DNA of 64,000 nt from Chrysopilus asiliformis (GCA_964034945.1 OZ035962.1:14441388-14505387); one strand, 5' to 3'; counted from the first letter of the stretch, positions 22,219 through 31,759 are shown. Numbers and translations: made by a program. The notes: a model not told the origin generated them from the letters alone.

Positions 22219-25200
22219 GTAAGTCGCTAATGAAATTTCGTGGAATTTGTAACACTTTTTCCATTCCGTAAGTTGTAACGGTTTTTAAATTCTGGGGTTT
22301 GGTTGATCAATTCAGTTTCGTTTGTAAGCTATTTGAGATGCTCATATTAAGTTCTTACAACCCTTGTGATCAGATAATGGAAGTTGGAAACAATTTATTT
22401 TAATTGTTCGACAAAAGCAGTTCGATGAATTTTTAGTTGATTCGATTTATTTTTAATTGACATGTGTGGGTCACCGCATGGTTTTAAAAGAATTGTAGTT
22501 AAAACTTGAAAAGGACAAAAGAGTTTTGAAGAGGCTGAAATTGTAAAAACTGTTGGATGATTCTTAACAAAAATGTCTTAAAACTTTTTTTGAATGTTAA
22601 AATTCGACACAAACTATTAAAATTTCGTTATTGGGGAAAGATTATTATCATTAATGACTTCCAAGTGTCATTGTATTATTTAGAAACTAGTTCTTAGATT
22701 CGTCGTTGCCAGATTTAAGTTTTTAAAATACCGAGAATTTTAGAAAATGATTTTAGAAATTTTAGAAAATGATTTTAGTTAAATTAAATACCGAAAAAAC
22801 CGAAATATCACTTTCTTGAAAGCATTTGAGGAAACATTTCAAAATGTTGAAGTTATCAACGACCTTCAAAACCTCCTAGGAATAATATTCAGTCTTCTCG
22901 CTGCCAGGATTTGTGATAAAATCAATGTTTTAAAAAACCAAACGCCTTGTAATGCAAGGAATATATATAGAGATTCGGTAATTCCAATAAATACAAACCA
23001 GACGTAATTCGAACCACGGAGATTTTCGAATTACTGGATACTTTTTTATGGTGGACATTTTGTTTAATAAAACAGTCTTAATAGCAAAAAAAAAACATTT
23101 TCAAGTTAAACTTGAACTCCCCGCCGTATCCCTCGCCCATTCAAATGTCGTAACAAGATCCCTGAAGTGAAAAAGTATCGGATCTTTCAACAAGGACATA
23201 ACAATTTTGTATTTAAATAAAACATAGAATAATTGAGATATCGGGCTGAAATTTTATCCAGGTGTAGTGGACATGTTATGAAAGTATGAAATTCGATGTC
23301 GTTCATATGGCCACCGTGAGCACGTTTGCACTGATTGATTCTTTGGGGCCAATTTTCCACCACTCTTCCACACATTTCGGCCGGAACGTTGGCAATTTCG
23401 CGTTCGATATTGTTCCTGAGCTTCTCTAACGTTGTTGGTTTGTTGGCATGAATCAACGACTTAACATAACCCCATAAAAAGAAATCAAACGGCGTTAAAC
23501 CGCATGAGCGAGGTGGCCATTCGACCGGACCATTTCTCGAGATTACACGATTGCGACCACCGACTCAGAATTTCGGTAGTAAGTTTTAATAATTTCCAAA
23601 CGTTGCTCGTTCGCGAACTTCACCATGATAAAAATGTAAACCCTGACTGACGTTTTAGCATTGCCAGATCATAAAAAAAGTTTTAGGGTGCGTTTTTATT
23701 AAAATACAAAATTGTTATTTCCTTGTTGAAAGACCCTTTATATATGTATACGTATGTGACAACATTCAATTTTTTTTAAAGAAACTTAAAATTTTCGCTT
23801 CAAAATTAATACCTGTACAGTTACGACAGTACATACCACCACGCAAATTTTGCTGGTAAATGCCTTAGTTATTGTATTCAAGCCATTTCCATGCTCGACA
23901 AGAAAAGTTCAAATTACAGAGACCAATATATCGACCACAATTCGAATTACAAGATACCCAATATAAAAAAATGGTTGTTCGAATTAGCGTGATTTTAGAA
24001 TTACCGAGTGTTCGAATTATCGAGTCTCTATTGTACCAGGGCACCAATCATGTATTCCGACACGTATCTGTCTTTCGACTTCGACGCAGCTTTTAACTCT
24101 TGACTTCGCCTTATCTGCAGCTTGAAATTTCGCGGAATCGTCACTATGAATCGAAATGTGATTCTGACTGTCACTCCAGGAAATTTGAAGATGCTGATAT
24201 GGCGAAGTCAAGAGTTAAAAGCTGGGTCGAAGTCGAAAGGCAGTGACGCGTCGGAGTACATGATTGGTGCCCAGGTTTCTAGCGTTGACAATCAGTCAAC
24301 CTGTCCAATTTTCTTCCGGCTTTCGGTCTCGCGCTAAAACTATTCAAGTAGTGATAAAAATCTGATTAAAGTCGCTTTAGCGGTTCAACAGATAGCAGGG
24401 TATTTAAACGGAAACGGTAGCGTAGAATTTTATGCGCAAAAATTGGCGTCCAATGGAGAAAACTTGATCCATATCCCATCAGAATTTCAGCAGATAGTAG
24501 GATAGTGGTTTACAGAGACGGGAGGAGTAGATATTAGTGGTAAAACATTTTCTGTTTTTTTATTTACAAGTTATGTCTTACTGTACACTGCAAAGAGTAG
24601 TATGTTTTTATACCCTCTGGAAAAAACTTGGAGACAAATTAACCCAGCGTTCAGAAAAAATTAACATCGTAACGAGGAGGTGTAAAAAATTGAGACATGC
24701 AAGAAAAGTTTTAACAAACTTAAGATTAACTTGAAAATAAAATAAACCAAAACCTCTCAATGCTTGCTACAGACAAGCTATTTTTGCGGAGTTGAGACAT
24801 GCAAGAAAAGAAAAAAAATTGAGACATGCAAGAAAAGTTTTAACAAACAAGCTATTTTTGCTACAAACAAGCTATTTTTACACAGAAAGAAAAAAAATAG
24901 TTAAAATTGCGTCAACCTACGAGAATAGTGGTTTAACCAAGGCCCAATTAACCATAGGGCTAATTGGGCTACAGCCCAGGGGCGCCATCGATCCGAGGCG
25001 ATGAAATTTTGATAGCTTTTTTTTTAATTTTCTTTATATTTAGCGTATCTGTAATTTAAGTTAGTAACTGTGTTTTGAATTAAAGAATATTTTAAAAAAT
25101 AAAATTGAATTTTTACAATAAAACTATGTAAGGGTGCAAAATTTTATTTAGCCCAGGGCGCTCAAACTTGTTAATACGGCTCTGGGTTTAACCATGCTTA

Positions 25201-28200
25201 CATGGTGAACTCTTCTCAAAACTTACTACACACGTACTTAATCCAACTATTACAAACATTTTTGACCATTTAATAGTTGAATTAAGTACGTTTGTAGTAA
25301 GTTTTGAGAAGAATAAGCATGGTTAAATAACTATTTTCGTAGGTTGACGCAATTTTAACTATTTTTACTATTTTTTTCTTCCTGTGTATAATAAGTTGGT
25401 TTAATACTGAACAATTGTTAAATCCGATTTTTTTTTAAAGTTACCCACATGTGAAGACCTTGAGTGGAGTTCAAGTTATCACCGAAAAGGGATGGACTCC
25501 CGAAATGGGATGGACTCCCAAAATGAGATAAACTTCCGAAGAACGATGAAAATTGCTTTGTCGCTACTATCGTTGGTCACCTTTATTTTCGTTGGAAACC
25601 TTTACTTCGTTGGAAACCTTTACTATGCAACCTATGACATTTTTCCACGTTGCGTAGGTTTGGTGACGATACAATATTTTCACTACTTCGTTCTTTTAAG
25701 GACAGTGGAAGGCACGTTATCCTTTTCCTCAAATTTTCCGGGGATATTTGAGTCGCTGAATCCGATTCTGACGTTAAGATGTCTGAAAGCATAGTGCAAG
25801 GTCCTGTAAGGATAATATGATTAGCTTTTTCTTATGATTAGGATAACGAAAGGTCCTGCCCATCCATGCCACATGAGAGTAAAAAATTGCGTTCGTGAGA
25901 TGGACATATTTTTATATTTCCTGACCTATAAACCCAAAGTTTCGGATTTGAAAATGTTTACTACTTTGAAGACTTTTTAAAATTTCCAGCCGATTGCGGA
26001 GTTTGCTCTAAACATGTCCAAATGTATTGAAGATTGGTGATAATATGTTGTAATTTTTGAAAATTTAGATTTAGATTCGACAAAATACTTAATTCTTCGT
26101 CATTACAAATGTCACCACATTTTTTGTACTCAGCCGTATCTCCGTTTTCAATTTTAGCTCCAGTTTATCCCCATCAATAAATGCTTTGAATTATTCCAAA
26201 TGGCTTCACACTCTTTCAATTTTACAACTAAATATTGCAGAGGAAATATTTTTTCTATTTTTTTTCTTTTATTTCAACAAAAAAAAAACCATAAAAAGCC
26301 TAAAATCCAGAAAAACCCCAGGGGTTTTTGATAATCCTGTTTAGTAATAAATACAAAACCTTAGCAACTTAAGGACTTATCTTTTTCTTGAGTCTTAAGT
26401 TGTTTCTGGCTAGTTATTCTGGATAAATAAAAATAAAATGAAATAAATTTTGTCTTAAATGAATACACAATAATCACAAACTACTTTTCGTATTTTCAGA
26501 TTTGAATTTTTTCGGGGAAATTATGTCGGTTGGAAAAACTCAGTGCGACACAATTTAAGTCTAAATGAATGCTTCGTAAAAATACCAAAGGTAAACTTTT
26601 TTAAAAATTACGAATTAAATGGATTTTTTTATTAAAAATGGACATTTTTAAAGGGAATGGGATTGGGCAAGCCAGGTAAAGGTCACTACTGGACAATTGA
26701 TCAGAAATCTGAGTATATGTTCGAGGACGAGGGCAGTTTGAGGAGGCGTCCTAGGGGATTCCGGCGAAAACATCAAATTAAGTCCTATTCGACATCAAAT
26801 GGATTTTATACCACAGCGAATGGCTATGACGGAACATCACTGGCGGTACGAACTTGAGTGAAAAATCCAAGAGATTCCTGATTTTTAATTGTTAAACTTT
26901 TAGGACATTCCGAATTGTTATCCTTCGCAAGCGTACGCCGCTGCAGCAGCGGCCTATGATTATCCAGCACCGACGAGTTCCTTTTCGGATTGGTCGCATA
27001 CGACAGCAGGACTGCCTCAGTACAGTAATTTAACGCATAATCAGGATGGAAGTCCGCCACCATCTGTACAGAATCCGAATTCAAATCTCGACTACTCCAA
27101 CTATCAGTATTCAACGAGTCCCTACAGTATAGACAGCGGTAAGTTGATCGTAATTTGCATCCTTTCAATTTTGTAACTACAAGACCGTTGTTAAATTACA
27201 CAGCTTTACAAACGATTGCCTGAATTTTCGGTTTTGATGTTGACCGCTCTAACATGTGCTTTTTATGGTTTTATTGGTATCGAATGAGATCACTTTTGGC
27301 GGTGAAGGTCTTGAAACCATTCTTTGTTTCGAACGGATCACATTTCAAATTTCAAATCCATCAAAATACATTTTTACAACGGAACGAGTGTCGAGGGTTT
27401 ACAACTTTAGAACTGAAATGAATAAAATTAAAATTTTTGTAAACGCTTTACAACTTCTACAAGAGATCGAGTTTTTATTTGGCCACTTGAGTTGTCAGTT
27501 TTATCAGGAGCAACGCTCCAATGATCGTTTCTTATCGTTTGGCCATTCTCGAGCGACAAATGGTTCCAAATGTGATTTAATTGGAGTAATTATGATGTAC
27601 TTAAGATTCGTAATTTATGATCTTAAATTCTAAGCACTTGTGAGACATACGAAGAGCTAAAATGATAAAATATTCCTAAATGGTTCATTAAAGTGCTGAG
27701 CTTATACCAACATTCATCATGTCATATTCTTATACATACGTGATGAATCTAAATTTCTAAATGGTTTTTACCTCGCCCCTTCCCCCTAATGGTCCATTTT
27801 TGCCCATTAATGAACTTAGCCTTGAATCTTACGAATCTGCGTAAAATTTTAGGTTTCTAGCTCAATCCATGCACCCGCAATCCGCACCACAGACGGACGG
27901 ACAGACGGACGGACGGACATGTAAAATTCAATTTTTTTTATCATTCTAAACACACTGGTGTAATTCATTTTTGTGTGTGATGACGGGATCTTGGCGTTAC
28001 AAACGGTAAGGCAAATCTAATATACCCTTTGGTTTCACCATACGGGTATAACAATAGTTAAAAAAAAGGATTTTTTTTCGGGATTTTTTCAAAAACCCTG
28101 AGTTGTAACAAATAAATTGTTAAAATCCTTCCTCTCTCTTCCATACAAATGGAACAGTTTTTTCCTGTTTTCAAGAAAACTGTGCATCGTATCTAAAAAT

Positions 28201-30706
28201 TTATAGAGATGAAATGTGTTTAAAATATGATTTGACATAACTTATCTATACATCAAAATTCAGTTGGACCACTCCTTTCCCCTCCTCAATACAAATTGAT
28301 TTTTTTCTATTTTCTCGAAAAAGGTGAGTCGTTTTGAAAAATTTATTAAGGTACAATCTGTTTGGAATATGGTTTTGCATAAGCGTGAGCATGTTTGGTT
28401 ACTTGAGCTCTGCACCTCAAATTGAATATTTTTTGAAGTTTTCAAATTCTTCTTTTTAAGATTTAGAATCCTTTTCTATACTACGTATAAGAAAATTAAC
28501 ATCAAAAGCGATATTCAAAAAGATCGTCAGTCGGTAATAATCTAAGATATCTCGAAGATCATTTCTGACCCAGCACTTTGGGAACTGACGCCAAACTCTT
28601 GAAATGGAGATCTTAGTCAAGATTGGGCCGCCATTAATTTTTGACTGAATAAAAAAATAAGAGAAATAAGTAGTTCTATGACGATAAAAATCATCGTCAG
28701 CTGCGTTAAACGTCAACTCAGCTCTTTCAATCTTCGATCTTTGTTTCTAAAATGCGTTGTTTCTATTCAATTAGCATTCGTATTCTTAGGTTTTTCTTCT
28801 ATTTTAAATATCGTTATAGTAGACCACTTCTAGAGATAGAATTGATTTTTTGGGGAATCCCTGGATATATGCTGAAAATTCGGTGGTGACAAACGAATAT
28901 GCTGCGTCAATTAACACCTCCCCATTTGTCATTGGTTCTTTATGTTTTACAAATTTCTCTCATTCAGCATTTTGTTATAGAAAAATTTGTAGATCTGGTG
29001 TTTTTTGTTAATCGGTAATGGATTTACATTATTTTTGTTAAATTTTGTAGATACATATAAGAATAATATATAAGTGTATTAGATTTAGTATAGCGTTTGT
29101 AACGCATCGGAAACAAAAATGAATTACAGCAGGGTGTTAGGGATGACCAAAGAATTTGATTTCCGAATGTTCGTTCGTCTGTCTGTTCGTCTGTCTGTCC
29201 GTCTGTCCGTCTGTCCGTCTGTCTGTCCGTCTGTCTGTCTGTCCGTCTGTCTCTCCGTCTGTCTGTCTGTCGGTCTGTCTGTTTGTCTCTCTGTCGGTCT
29301 GTCTGTCGGTCTGTCTGTCGGTCTCTCTGTCTGTCCGTCTGTCGGTCCGTCTGTCTGTCCGTCTGTCTGTCTGTCTGTCTGTCCGTCTGTCTGTCCGTCT
29401 GTCTGTCCGTCTGTCTGTCCGTCTGTCTGTCCGTCTGTCTGTCCGTCTGTCTGTCCGTCTGTCTGTCCGTCTGTCTGTCCGTCTGTCTGTCTGTCTGTCT
29501 GTCCGTCTGTCTGTCCGTCTGTCTGTCCGTCTGTCTGTCCGTCTGTCTGTGCGTCTGTCTGTTCGTCTGTCTGTTCGTCTGTCTGTTCGTCTGTCTGTTC
29601 GTCTGTCTGTTCGTCTGTCTGTCCGTCTGTCGGTCCGTCTGTCCGGCTGTTCATCTGTCTATCCGTCTTTCCGTCTGTCCGTCTGTCCGTCTGTGTGTCA
29701 GTCTGCGTGTCCGTCTGTCTGTCTGTATGTCCGTCTATATGTTCGTCTGTATGTCCGACTGTATGTTCGTCGGTCTGTTCGTCGGTATAACTTTCGAAAG
29801 GATTGACTCATCCATACATCAAAATCCAATCGGACCACTGCTTTCCCCTCTCCGATACAAATGGAATACTTTTTTCCTCATTTCTCGAAAGTTGTGCATC
29901 GTATCGAAAAATATATAAACATAAAATATGTTTGAAATATGATTTTACTTAACTTATCTATGCATCAAAATCCAGTTGAACCTTTCCTTCTCCCCTCCCC
30001 CACACAAATTGTATACTTTGTTTATTTTCTCGAAAACGGAGAGTCGTATTGAAAAATTTTTAAAGGTAAAATCTGTTTAGAATATGATTTTATGTAATTG
30101 TTCCATACATCAAAATGTAATCGGGCCACTCCTTTTCCCCTCTCATATACAAATGGATTTTTTTAAATAAACATTTTGTCTGTCATCATATAGAGTATTT
30201 GACGATTGCCCCTGGCAATTGCAACTTTTATTATGTTTATTAGAAGCAATAGGATTTTTTTATAGTATTTATAATGACTATAAAAAGTGTTATATGTAAG
30301 ACCGCAAGATTTCGTTAAAATCGTATCAAAATCAATGAATTGTAAAGGGGGAAATTACAAAAAAAAATATTTCAAGACATTTCTTTAAAAAAAATTTCAA
30401 AAATTCACTTCTTCATTCTTATCACAGTAAATCATTTCTGTTGACAAACTTTTGATATCATTTTCAATTTTTGTTTTAGGTTTGCGGTCGATGTCACTAT
30501 CTCAGATGTCCGCTATATCACCGATGCCCCCTCCAATGCCAAGCAGCAGCAGTGGTGGAGTCTTAATGGACCGTAAATCCGCAGGATATTCAACCCCTCT
30601 TACGCCTCCAATTCCAACACCACCCCTCCATCAGACGAACATTAACACCGCAATTCCAACATCGTTAGCGCCCACTTACTATGAACACATCAAATATTCA
30701 AATTAA
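21365..30706 (+). CDS. bin: biniou / FoxF forkhead transcription factor (five-exon gene)
   Basis: The coding sequence joins 21365-22218, 26500-26590, 26654-26845, 26904-27138 and 30480-30706: 1,599 bases, 532 residues. The frame stays open across all junctions and every intron is GT-AG. The forkhead domain spans about residues 252-355, from [16 protein letters not shown] through the recognition helix [15 protein letters not shown] to [12 protein letters not shown] and [10 protein letters not shown]. The [12 protein letters not shown] stretch and the short tail YYEHIKYSN match what I recall of Drosophila Biniou. FoxF proteins are nuclear regulators of visceral mesoderm and midgut muscle. Residues about 150-175 are asparagine-rich; the region after the domain is rich in A, S, P and Y. 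A second ATG at 21371 is an equally possible start. Confidence 0.93.
23105..23150 (+). repeat. Partial copy of bin exon 1 inside intron 1
   Basis: It matches exon 1 at 21547-21592 in 42 of 46 positions. In the 41-base core (23110-23150) only two bases differ, both at third codon positions: AAT/AAC and CCT/CCC. Both are silent, so the copy still reads [13 protein letters not shown] before meeting TAA. It is flanked by TTTTCAAG upstream and GTAACA immediately after TC, which loosely resemble splice sites. It lies just left of the mariner relic. Confidence 0.9.
23178..23738 (-). mobile_element. Internally deleted Tc1/mariner-type element, copy 1
   Basis: Terminal inverted repeats of about 45 bases (start TCGGATCTTTCAACAAGGAC) are flanked by TA at 23176-23177 and 23739-23740. 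The - strand carries the C-terminal end of an IS630/Tc1/mariner-superfamily transposase. A sister copy of exactly the same length (561 bases) lies at 45280-45840. The two differ in the middle, so the family already existed in this shortened form. Confidence 0.85.
23187..23546 (-). pseudogene. C-terminal fragment of Tc1/mariner-superfamily transposase
   Basis: Read on the - strand the frame contains [20 protein letters not shown], then [20 protein letters not shown] and [19 protein letters not shown]. This is the familiar C-terminal third of DDE transposases of this superfamily. The residue before LTP is Gly where related proteins have Asp, so the catalytic site is damaged here as well as lacking its first two thirds. 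It has no function as a transposase. Confidence 0.75.
24039..24272. mobile_element. Long-arm foldback element in bin intron 1
   Basis: The left arm (GGGCACCAATCATGTATTCC onward) and the complement of the right arm (GGGCACCAATCATGTACTCC onward) match over about 77 bases with some ten differences, including TTTCGACTTCGACCCAGC-type sequence and TTTTAACTCTTGACTTCGCC. It begins three or four bases after the pogo-like right end. A target duplication is not clear. Confidence 0.7.
24611..25540. mobile_element. Diverged relative of the 4.4-kb MITE, interrupted
   Basis: The left end TACCCTCTGGAAAAAACTTG, followed by GGAGACAAATTAACCC, parallels TACACTCTCGAAAAAATCCG and GGGGACGAATTAACTCC of the MITE at 4355. 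Both also share GACATGCAAGAAAAGTT and TGGTTTAAnACnGAAnAATTG. In this copy GAGACATGCAAGAAAAG is present three times (24691, 24793, 24822). The right end is eroded. It is split by the element at 24881-25386. Confidence 0.6.
24881..25386. mobile_element. TA-flanked MITE nested in the previous element
   Basis: The left end CACAGAAAGAAAAAAAATAG and the complement of the right end, CACAGGAAGAAAAAAATAGT, share the inner block AATTGCGTCAACCTACGA. TA flanks both sides (24879-24880 and 25387-25388). Further inside, 25190-25240 and 25270-25325 form an imperfect inverted pair (CTCAAAACTTACTAC). Bases of about 24938-25190 (GGCCCAATTAACC to CGGCTCTGG) look like a further insertion, with CAGCCCAGGGGCGCC near its left side and GCCCAGGGCGCTC near its right. 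Confidence 0.7.
25640..25870 (+). repeat. Interspersed repeat, family 3, in bin intron 1
   Basis: ACAATATTTTCACTACTTCG, GGAAGGCACGTTATCCTTTT and GGTCCTGTAAGGATAA recur in the copies at 31140-31440 and, inverted, 38880-39175. Non-coding; class unknown. Confidence 0.55.
26500..26590 (+). CDS. bin: bin coding exon 2
   Basis: Ninety-one bases complete codon 285 (AA plus A gives Lys) and encode residues 286-315. [10 protein letters not shown] is followed by the recognition helix [15 protein letters not shown] and ends VKIPK. The acceptor is TATTTTCAG|A and the donor AAG|GTAAAC. This exon holds the DNA-contacting helix 3, with the conserved Asn-Ser-x-Arg-His series intact. Confidence 0.95.
26654..26845 (+). 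CDS. bin: bin coding exon 3
   Basis: Sixty-four codons (residues 316-379), [16 protein letters not shown] to GYDGTSLA. It contains wing 1 and wing 2 of the forkhead domain, with [16 protein letters not shown] as the basic end of the domain and likely nuclear-localisation signal. The preceding intron is 63 bases (TTTTTAAAG acceptor) and the following one 58 bases, both of ordinary insect size. The donor is GCG|GTACGA. Confidence 0.95.
26904..27138 (+). CDS. bin: bin coding exon 4
   Basis: Seventy-eight codons plus one base (residues 380-457 and part of 458). It reads [20 protein letters not shown], with a short poly-Ala run, then PLPQYSNL-like sequence ([14 protein letters not shown]) and [15 protein letters not shown]. 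This is the Tyr/Ser/Pro-rich region expected C-terminal of the forkhead box in Biniou. Acceptor TTTTAG|GAC, donor GCG|GTAAGT, phase 1. Confidence 0.92.
27771..28052 (+). mobile_element. GTCY-type repeat, family 1, truncated copy D
   Basis: Only the right half is present. It starts CTAATGGTCCATTTTTGCCC-like after a C-rich run, has GGACGGACAGACGGAC at 27894-27915 and ends with the conserved CTTTGGTTTCACCATACGGG. It lies within bin intron 4. Confidence 0.65.
28065..28470 (-). repeat. GTCY-type repeat, family 2, internal fragment
   Basis: Phrases such as TCGAAAAAGGTGAGTCGTTT, ACACATCAAAATCCAGTTGG-like sequence and CTCCTTTCCCCTCCTCAATA match the interior of the copy at 29050-30235. No ends are present. 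It is a degraded fragment in bin intron 4. Confidence 0.5.
29050..30235 (-). mobile_element. GTCY-type repeat, family 2, with expanded minisatellite
   Basis: It begins, in this orientation, at TATTAGATTTAGTATAGCGT, followed by AAACAAAAATGAATTACAGC and CAGGGTGTTAGGGATGAC, and ends near GCCCCTGGCAATTGCAACTT. Other copies with the same order are at 33690-34350, 61375-61600 and 62735-63090, and reversed ones at 35800-36500 and 42061-42415. In this copy the short GTCY tract has grown into 616 bases. It lies in bin intron 4. Confidence 0.75.
29170..29785 (+). repeat. Long GTCY minisatellite, 12-bp higher-order unit
   Basis: The array is built mainly of the 12-base unit TCTGTCTGTCCG. Blocks of a variant (TCTGTCTGTTCG, five in a row at about 29557-29616) and irregular edges lie to either side. 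Because no frame contains a stop, it produces long but meaningless open frames on both strands (Cys/Val/Ser or Thr/Asp/Gln-rich). The block structure is as expected from slippage or unequal exchange. Confidence 0.95.
30480..30706 (+). CDS. bin: bin coding exon 5, C-terminus
   Basis: It completes Gly458 and encodes residues 459-532. It starts [18 protein letters not shown], continues through [19 protein letters not shown] and ends YYEHIKYSN before TAA (30704-30706). The Leu-Arg-Ser-(Met/Ile)-Ser-Leu motif, the DRK motif with Pro-rich following sequence, and the YYE-x-x-KY-x-N tail agree with my memory of Drosophila Biniou. This supports the join over a 3.3-kb intron. Acceptor TTTTGTTTTAG|G. 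Confidence 0.92.
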
Positions 30707-30930
30707 ATGAAACCATTTAAAGCAATTATGTACTTAGTGTATTTATAACAAAAAATTTAAAAAAAAAATTTAATATTGAGCACTTTTGCTCAACATTTTT
30801 GACAGTAAAATGATTTAAAAAAATAGAAAATATTAAGAATCTGATGAAAAGTGCACCCAAAGGAAAGTATCAATGAGTACTTTTAGATTAAGGAACTATT
30901 TTTAGTTGATAATTTAAAATTATGTTAAGA

Positions 30931-30936
30931 AATAAA
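30931..30936 (+). terminator. bin: Candidate polyadenylation signal of bin
   Basis: AATAAA occurs 225 bases after the stop codon, the first exact hexamer downstream. The 3' UTR before it is AT-rich and unremarkable. Cleavage would be expected 10-30 bases later, near 30950-30970. Confidence 0.5.
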
Positions 30937-31139
30937 TTTACATGAAAAAATATGTTTAAAGTTTTTTACACTTTCCCATTATAACAAGAAATTTTTAACC
31001 AAGGTCCTACTGTACATTTCCTATTGATCCAGACTTAGAAATAGACAAGAGCGTCTAACTGGGCTAGATCTTCTTAGCATTTCTAGAGAAGTATCTCTGA
31101 ATTCAGTTTTGTACTTTTTCTGTTTTTAAAAGCTTTTAT

Positions 31140-31439
31140 TGGCTTGCCTTCGTGTTTGTCTGTTAGGGTCAAATCTTGCAATCTAATTTCGACCCACTTC
31201 CAGTCATCCAATTGACTTAAAATTTTGCACACATACGAAAGTCCGATGAAAATACAATATTTTCTCTACTTCGTCCTTGTAAGAATAAGGGAAGGTTCTG
31301 TAAGGATAACGTAATTATTCTTTCCTAAAATTTTCCGCAAAATTTTGGGCATTTGGGGTCGTTGAGTACGATCCTGGCATTGAAAATTCGTAAGCATACC
31401 GGAAGGTCCAGTAAGGATAACGTGATTATCCATTTCCTA
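31140..31439 (-). repeat. Interspersed repeat, family 3, interrupted
   Basis: GTTAGGGTCAAATCTTGCAA, ACAATATTTTCTCTACTTCG and GGTTCTGTAAGGATAACGT parallel, in opposite orientation, the sequence at 38880-39175. The repeat's continuation is displaced by the element at 31448-31727. Coordinates are approximate. Confidence 0.55.
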
Positions 31440-31447
31440 GAGAAGCG

Positions 31448-31727
31448 CACGGCATAGAGACAACCAAGGTATGCCATGAACTCAAATCTGACGTTTCGTT
31501 GCAACGTCACTTGTGCCGATTAGTTCGTCAAGTTCAGAAGGAATTTTGTTTTGTGGATGGTTATTTAAATTTTTGTGCGATCTAAATAAGATATTTGTGA
31601 ATTAGTGGACTGATTGCATTAAATAGTGATCAATAAATATAAAAATTAATTAAAAAAAGTCGGCACAAATGACGTCACACCTGACTATCAAAAGTCCATG
31701 GCATACCTTGGTTGTCTCTATGCCGTG
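31448..31727. mobile_element. MITE with 8-bp target duplication (hAT-like)
   Basis: The outer 31 bases (CACGGCATAGAGACAACCAA and beyond) are a perfect inverted repeat, and similarity resumes further in (GACGT, TTGTGCCGA). GAGAAGCG is repeated directly at 31440-31447 and 31728-31735, an exact 8-base duplication, as made by hAT-type transposases. Element length is 280 bases. No coding capacity. The perfect arms suggest a young insertion. Confidence 0.8.
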
Positions 31728-31759
31728 GAGAAGCGCATCTCTGTATTTTGTATAAAAAA

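Larger units (their letters stand above)
22966..24035. mobile_element. Pogo/Tigger-like element, non-autonomous, in bin intron 1
   Basis: The left end TATAGAGATTCGGTAATTC resembles the complement of the right end, CAATAGAGACTCGATAATTC. Motifs of the form TAATTCGAA repeat near both ends (about 23005-23035 and 23938-24020). Such AATTCG-rich ends with TA targets are known from pogo/Tigger-type MITEs, and a close match to this end style is at 36369. No transposase of that family remains. It encloses the exon-1 fragment and a mariner relic. Confidence 0.45.
22219..26499 (+). other. bin: bin intron 1, loaded with transposable elements
   Basis: This 4,281-base intron interrupts the forkhead box between QKK and FEFFRG, in phase 2. 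It runs from GTAAGT to TATTTTCAG. Bases 22225-22960 are AT-rich with no recognised feature. Then come a pogo-like element with a mariner relic and an exon-1 fragment inside it (22966-24035), a foldback (24039-24272), nested MITEs (24611-25540) and a family 3 repeat (25640-25870). Bases 25900-26490 are plain AT-rich DNA. Confidence 0.9.
27139..30479 (+). other. bin: bin intron 4, unique left part and repeat-filled right part
   Basis: This 3,341-base phase-1 intron runs from GTAAGT to TTTTGTTTTAG. Bases 27145-27700 are unique, less AT-rich and include GCCACTTGAG (a possible NK-2 class site, 27482) and several GATA-like TTATC words; an intronic enhancer is possible but unproven. From 27771 onward it consists mainly of GTCY-type repeats, including the long minisatellite at 29170-29785. 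Confidence 0.85.

Noticed and set aside
27256..27633. 125-codon frame in bin intron 4
   Set aside because: No family resemblance and it lies wholly in a spliced intron. Chance open frames of this size occur, and the region is better considered as possible regulatory DNA.
29119..29918. Long overlapping open frames (over 170 to 223 codons) on both strands
   Set aside because: They arise because a GTCY array has no stop in any frame. The translations are pure period-4 repeats and the region is intronic repeat DNA.
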